From Deinococcales bacterium (GTDB lineage Bacteria > Deinococcota > Deinococci > Deinococcales > Deinococcaceae), in NCBI GenBank assembly GCA_014378225.1, contig JACMOA010000025.1, forward strand, positions 1 to 6,020: DNA of 6,020 bases, read 5' to 3'. The notes beneath the pieces are model-generated. The model saw only the letters and a list, made by a program, of their open reading frames with translations, had not been told where the DNA came from and searched no databases. Position 1 is the first letter of the stretch, and the number at the start of each line of letters is the position of its first letter. Shown here piece after piece: positions 5,201 to 6,020 of this stretch. The translations under genes and the position numbers were made by a program.

Positions 5201-6020
5201 CAGAACTTCAGCCCGTCTAGGACGCTTTTGCGCTTGGAGCGGGTCAAACGCCAGTTGAGCAGGCTTTTTTCGTAACTATCGCGCAGGCGCAGCGAGAACC
5301 ATACCGCCCCCAGCGCGGTCAGCAGGGCTAAAATGAGATAAAGGCGTGACCCGATTTCCTGGTTCAGGATTCCGGTCTGCTCGAGGCCCAGAAAAACCAG
5401 AATCACCAGGCTGCCCACCAGGGTAGACGCCGCGTAAACAAAACTATTGATAAAGCTGCTGATGCGGCCCCGGCGCTCGTCGGGAACGAGTCCCAGCACC
5501 ACGCTTCTCGAGGGATGGTCCCAGCCCCACTGTACCACTCGAGCGATGAATTGACCCGCCACGACCACCACAAAGGCTGGGAAAGCTACCATGACTAATA
5601 GGCTCAGGCCTAGGGTGAGCGGCAACGCGGTGAACGAGCGCTTGAGTTCGGTGTGTTTGACTAGAATGCCACTTAAAACTCCCTGCACCAGCCAAAGCAG
5701 GCTGTACAGCAAAATCTTATAGAAGCTATAAAAGGTTTGAAAGTCCGAGGGCTGGCCTGTGAAGCGAGCGTCCACGGCGCGTAAAAAGTAAAACTCGAGG
5801 ATGGTGAAGCCCAGACCTGCTAAAAAGATGGTTATGGCTAGATTACTAAAAAGCGGAACATTCTTGAAAAAGTCGCTCCATACGTGCAGGTCTTCCTTGA
5901 GTTTAAGCAAAAATTTGGAGTCTGTTGGAGATTTGGCGACGTTGCGGGCGCGAACGGGGATGCGGGCCAGGGTCAGACGAATCAGCAGCAGGGATAATCC
6001 GTACAGCAGGGCGGTCATAC
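5200..6020 (-). CDS. MFS-type membrane transporter, C-terminal half (cut by right edge)
   Basis: The frame runs to the right edge with no stop. The first in-window Met (6018) is probably internal, because the visible part looks like the second half of a 12-TM transporter. Hydrophobic segments lie, counting from that Met, at about 2-19, 58-82, 98-120, 131-162, 186-212 and 226-246, with a basic/acidic central loop at about 20-55. HPSRSVVLGLVPDERRGRIS, followed by FINSFVYAASTLVGS, resembles the conserved loop/TM10 stretch of MFS proteins and the related nucleotide (Npt1/Tlc-like) exchangers. Substrate cannot be assigned. The TGA stop overlaps the ATG of the GNAT gene by one base, indicating one transcript and coupled translation. 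Four CTCGAG sites: two Leu-Glu, one Ser-Arg, one Ala-Arg. Confidence 0.7.
   Translation of the reverse strand, partial: MTALLYGLSLLLIRLTLARIPVRARNVAKSPTDSKFLLKLKEDLHVWSDFFKNVPLFSNLAITIFLAGLGFTILEFYFLRAVDARFTGQPSDFQTFYSFYKILLYSLLWLVQGVLSGILVKHTELKRSFTALPLTLGLSLLVMVAFPAFVVVVAGQFIARVVQWGWDHPSRSVVLGLVPDERRGRISSFINSFVYAASTLVGSLVILVFLGLEQTGILNQEIGSRLYLILALLTALGAVWFSLRLRDSYEKSLLNWRLTRSKRKSVLDGLKF

Larger units (their letters stand above)
106..5799. repeat. Highly iterated palindrome CTCGAG (44 copies across the window)
   Basis: CTCGAG starts at 106, 184, 280, 511, 616, 763, 907, 966, 1033, 1219, 1240, 1347, 1453, 1531, 1676, 1800, 2136, 2196, 2283, 2319, 2400, 2616, 2636, 2787, 2802, 2874, 2910, 2988, 3028, 3078, 3169, 3647, 4415, 4445, 4622, 4637, 4766, 4820, 4907, 5066, 5380, 5507, 5538 and 5794. 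With my rough base composition, about 1.7 are expected, so enrichment is about 25-fold. Flanking bases are not fixed, so the conserved unit is the 6-mer. 39 copies are in genes and 5 in about 390 nt of non-coding DNA, so codon choice alone does not explain it. The word is the XhoI-type recognition sequence; the host presumably lacks an active cutter or methylates it. Its function is unknown. Confidence 0.95.

Noticed and set aside
5507..5518. CTCGAGGGATGG also found at 3078-3089 in the palindrome
   Set aside because: A 12-bp match between the transporter gene and the palindrome; half of it is the iterated word itself, and the match stops there, so it is probably chance.
106..5799. CTCGAG series considered as a CRISPR-like array or engineered restriction-site series
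   Set aside because: Spacing is irregular (15 to several hundred bp), the copies lie inside intact genes, and flanks differ, which fits a dispersed genome word rather than an array or cloning artefact.
1..6020. tRNA, rRNA, riboswitch, complete insertion sequence or attachment site
   Set aside because: Nothing with these structures or a transposase/integrase coding region was seen on either strand.

Overview
This 6,020-base window is bacterial chromosome, moderately GC-rich and densely coding. One gene, incomplete at its left edge, runs on the + strand. The other five run on the - strand. The lineage cannot be fixed from sequence alone. Two candidate TANNNT boxes sit 6-7 nt before start codons, as at the leaderless promoters described in Deinococcus/Thermus relatives. 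That, with the gene types, makes a Deinococcota (Meiothermus-like) bacterium my best guess, held weakly.

Layout, left to right. 1-744 (+): C-terminal third of a molybdopterin-binding hydroxylase large subunit (isoquinoline 1-oxidoreductase beta/xanthine dehydrogenase type), meeting the next gene tail to tail. 783-2222 (-): a WGR domain fused to a PQQ/WD40-like beta-propeller. 2277-2957 (-): ung, family 1 uracil-DNA glycosylase, 54 nt upstream of the WGR gene and probably in the same transcript. 2958-3189: a gap with a near-perfect 40-bp palindrome and candidate promoters. 3190-4263 (-): a two-TM sensor with a Cache-like extracytoplasmic domain, a HAMP domain and no output domain. 4331-5200 (-): a GNAT-like acyltransferase. 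5200-6020 (-): the C-terminal half of an MFS-type transporter cut by the right edge, its stop overlapping the GNAT start by 1 nt. The right-hand genes read as an operon, transporter -> GNAT -> (67 nt) sensor, followed by ung -> WGR-propeller.

The dominant signal is not a gene. The palindrome CTCGAG occurs 44 times, where base composition predicts about 1.7. It occurs on both sides of gene boundaries, in coding and non-coding DNA. In genes it is read mostly as Leu-Glu (28 of 39), with 8 Ser-Ser/Ser-Arg and 3 Xaa-Arg readings. This is comparable to the cyanobacterial HIP1 highly iterated palindrome, with a different word. The sensor gene has only 1 site in 1,074 bp, against about 9 expected at the density of its neighbours, which suggests it arrived more recently. 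The 40-bp palindrome has a single mismatched pair, and that mismatch creates a CTCGAG, as if the word had been gained by a point change.

Further points: a 6-codon leader ORF with a strong Shine-Dalgarno overlaps the WGR gene start; an in-phase A AAA AAG slippery heptamer in that gene could give a short WGR-only product; and ung is coupled to a WGR-propeller protein of unknown role.
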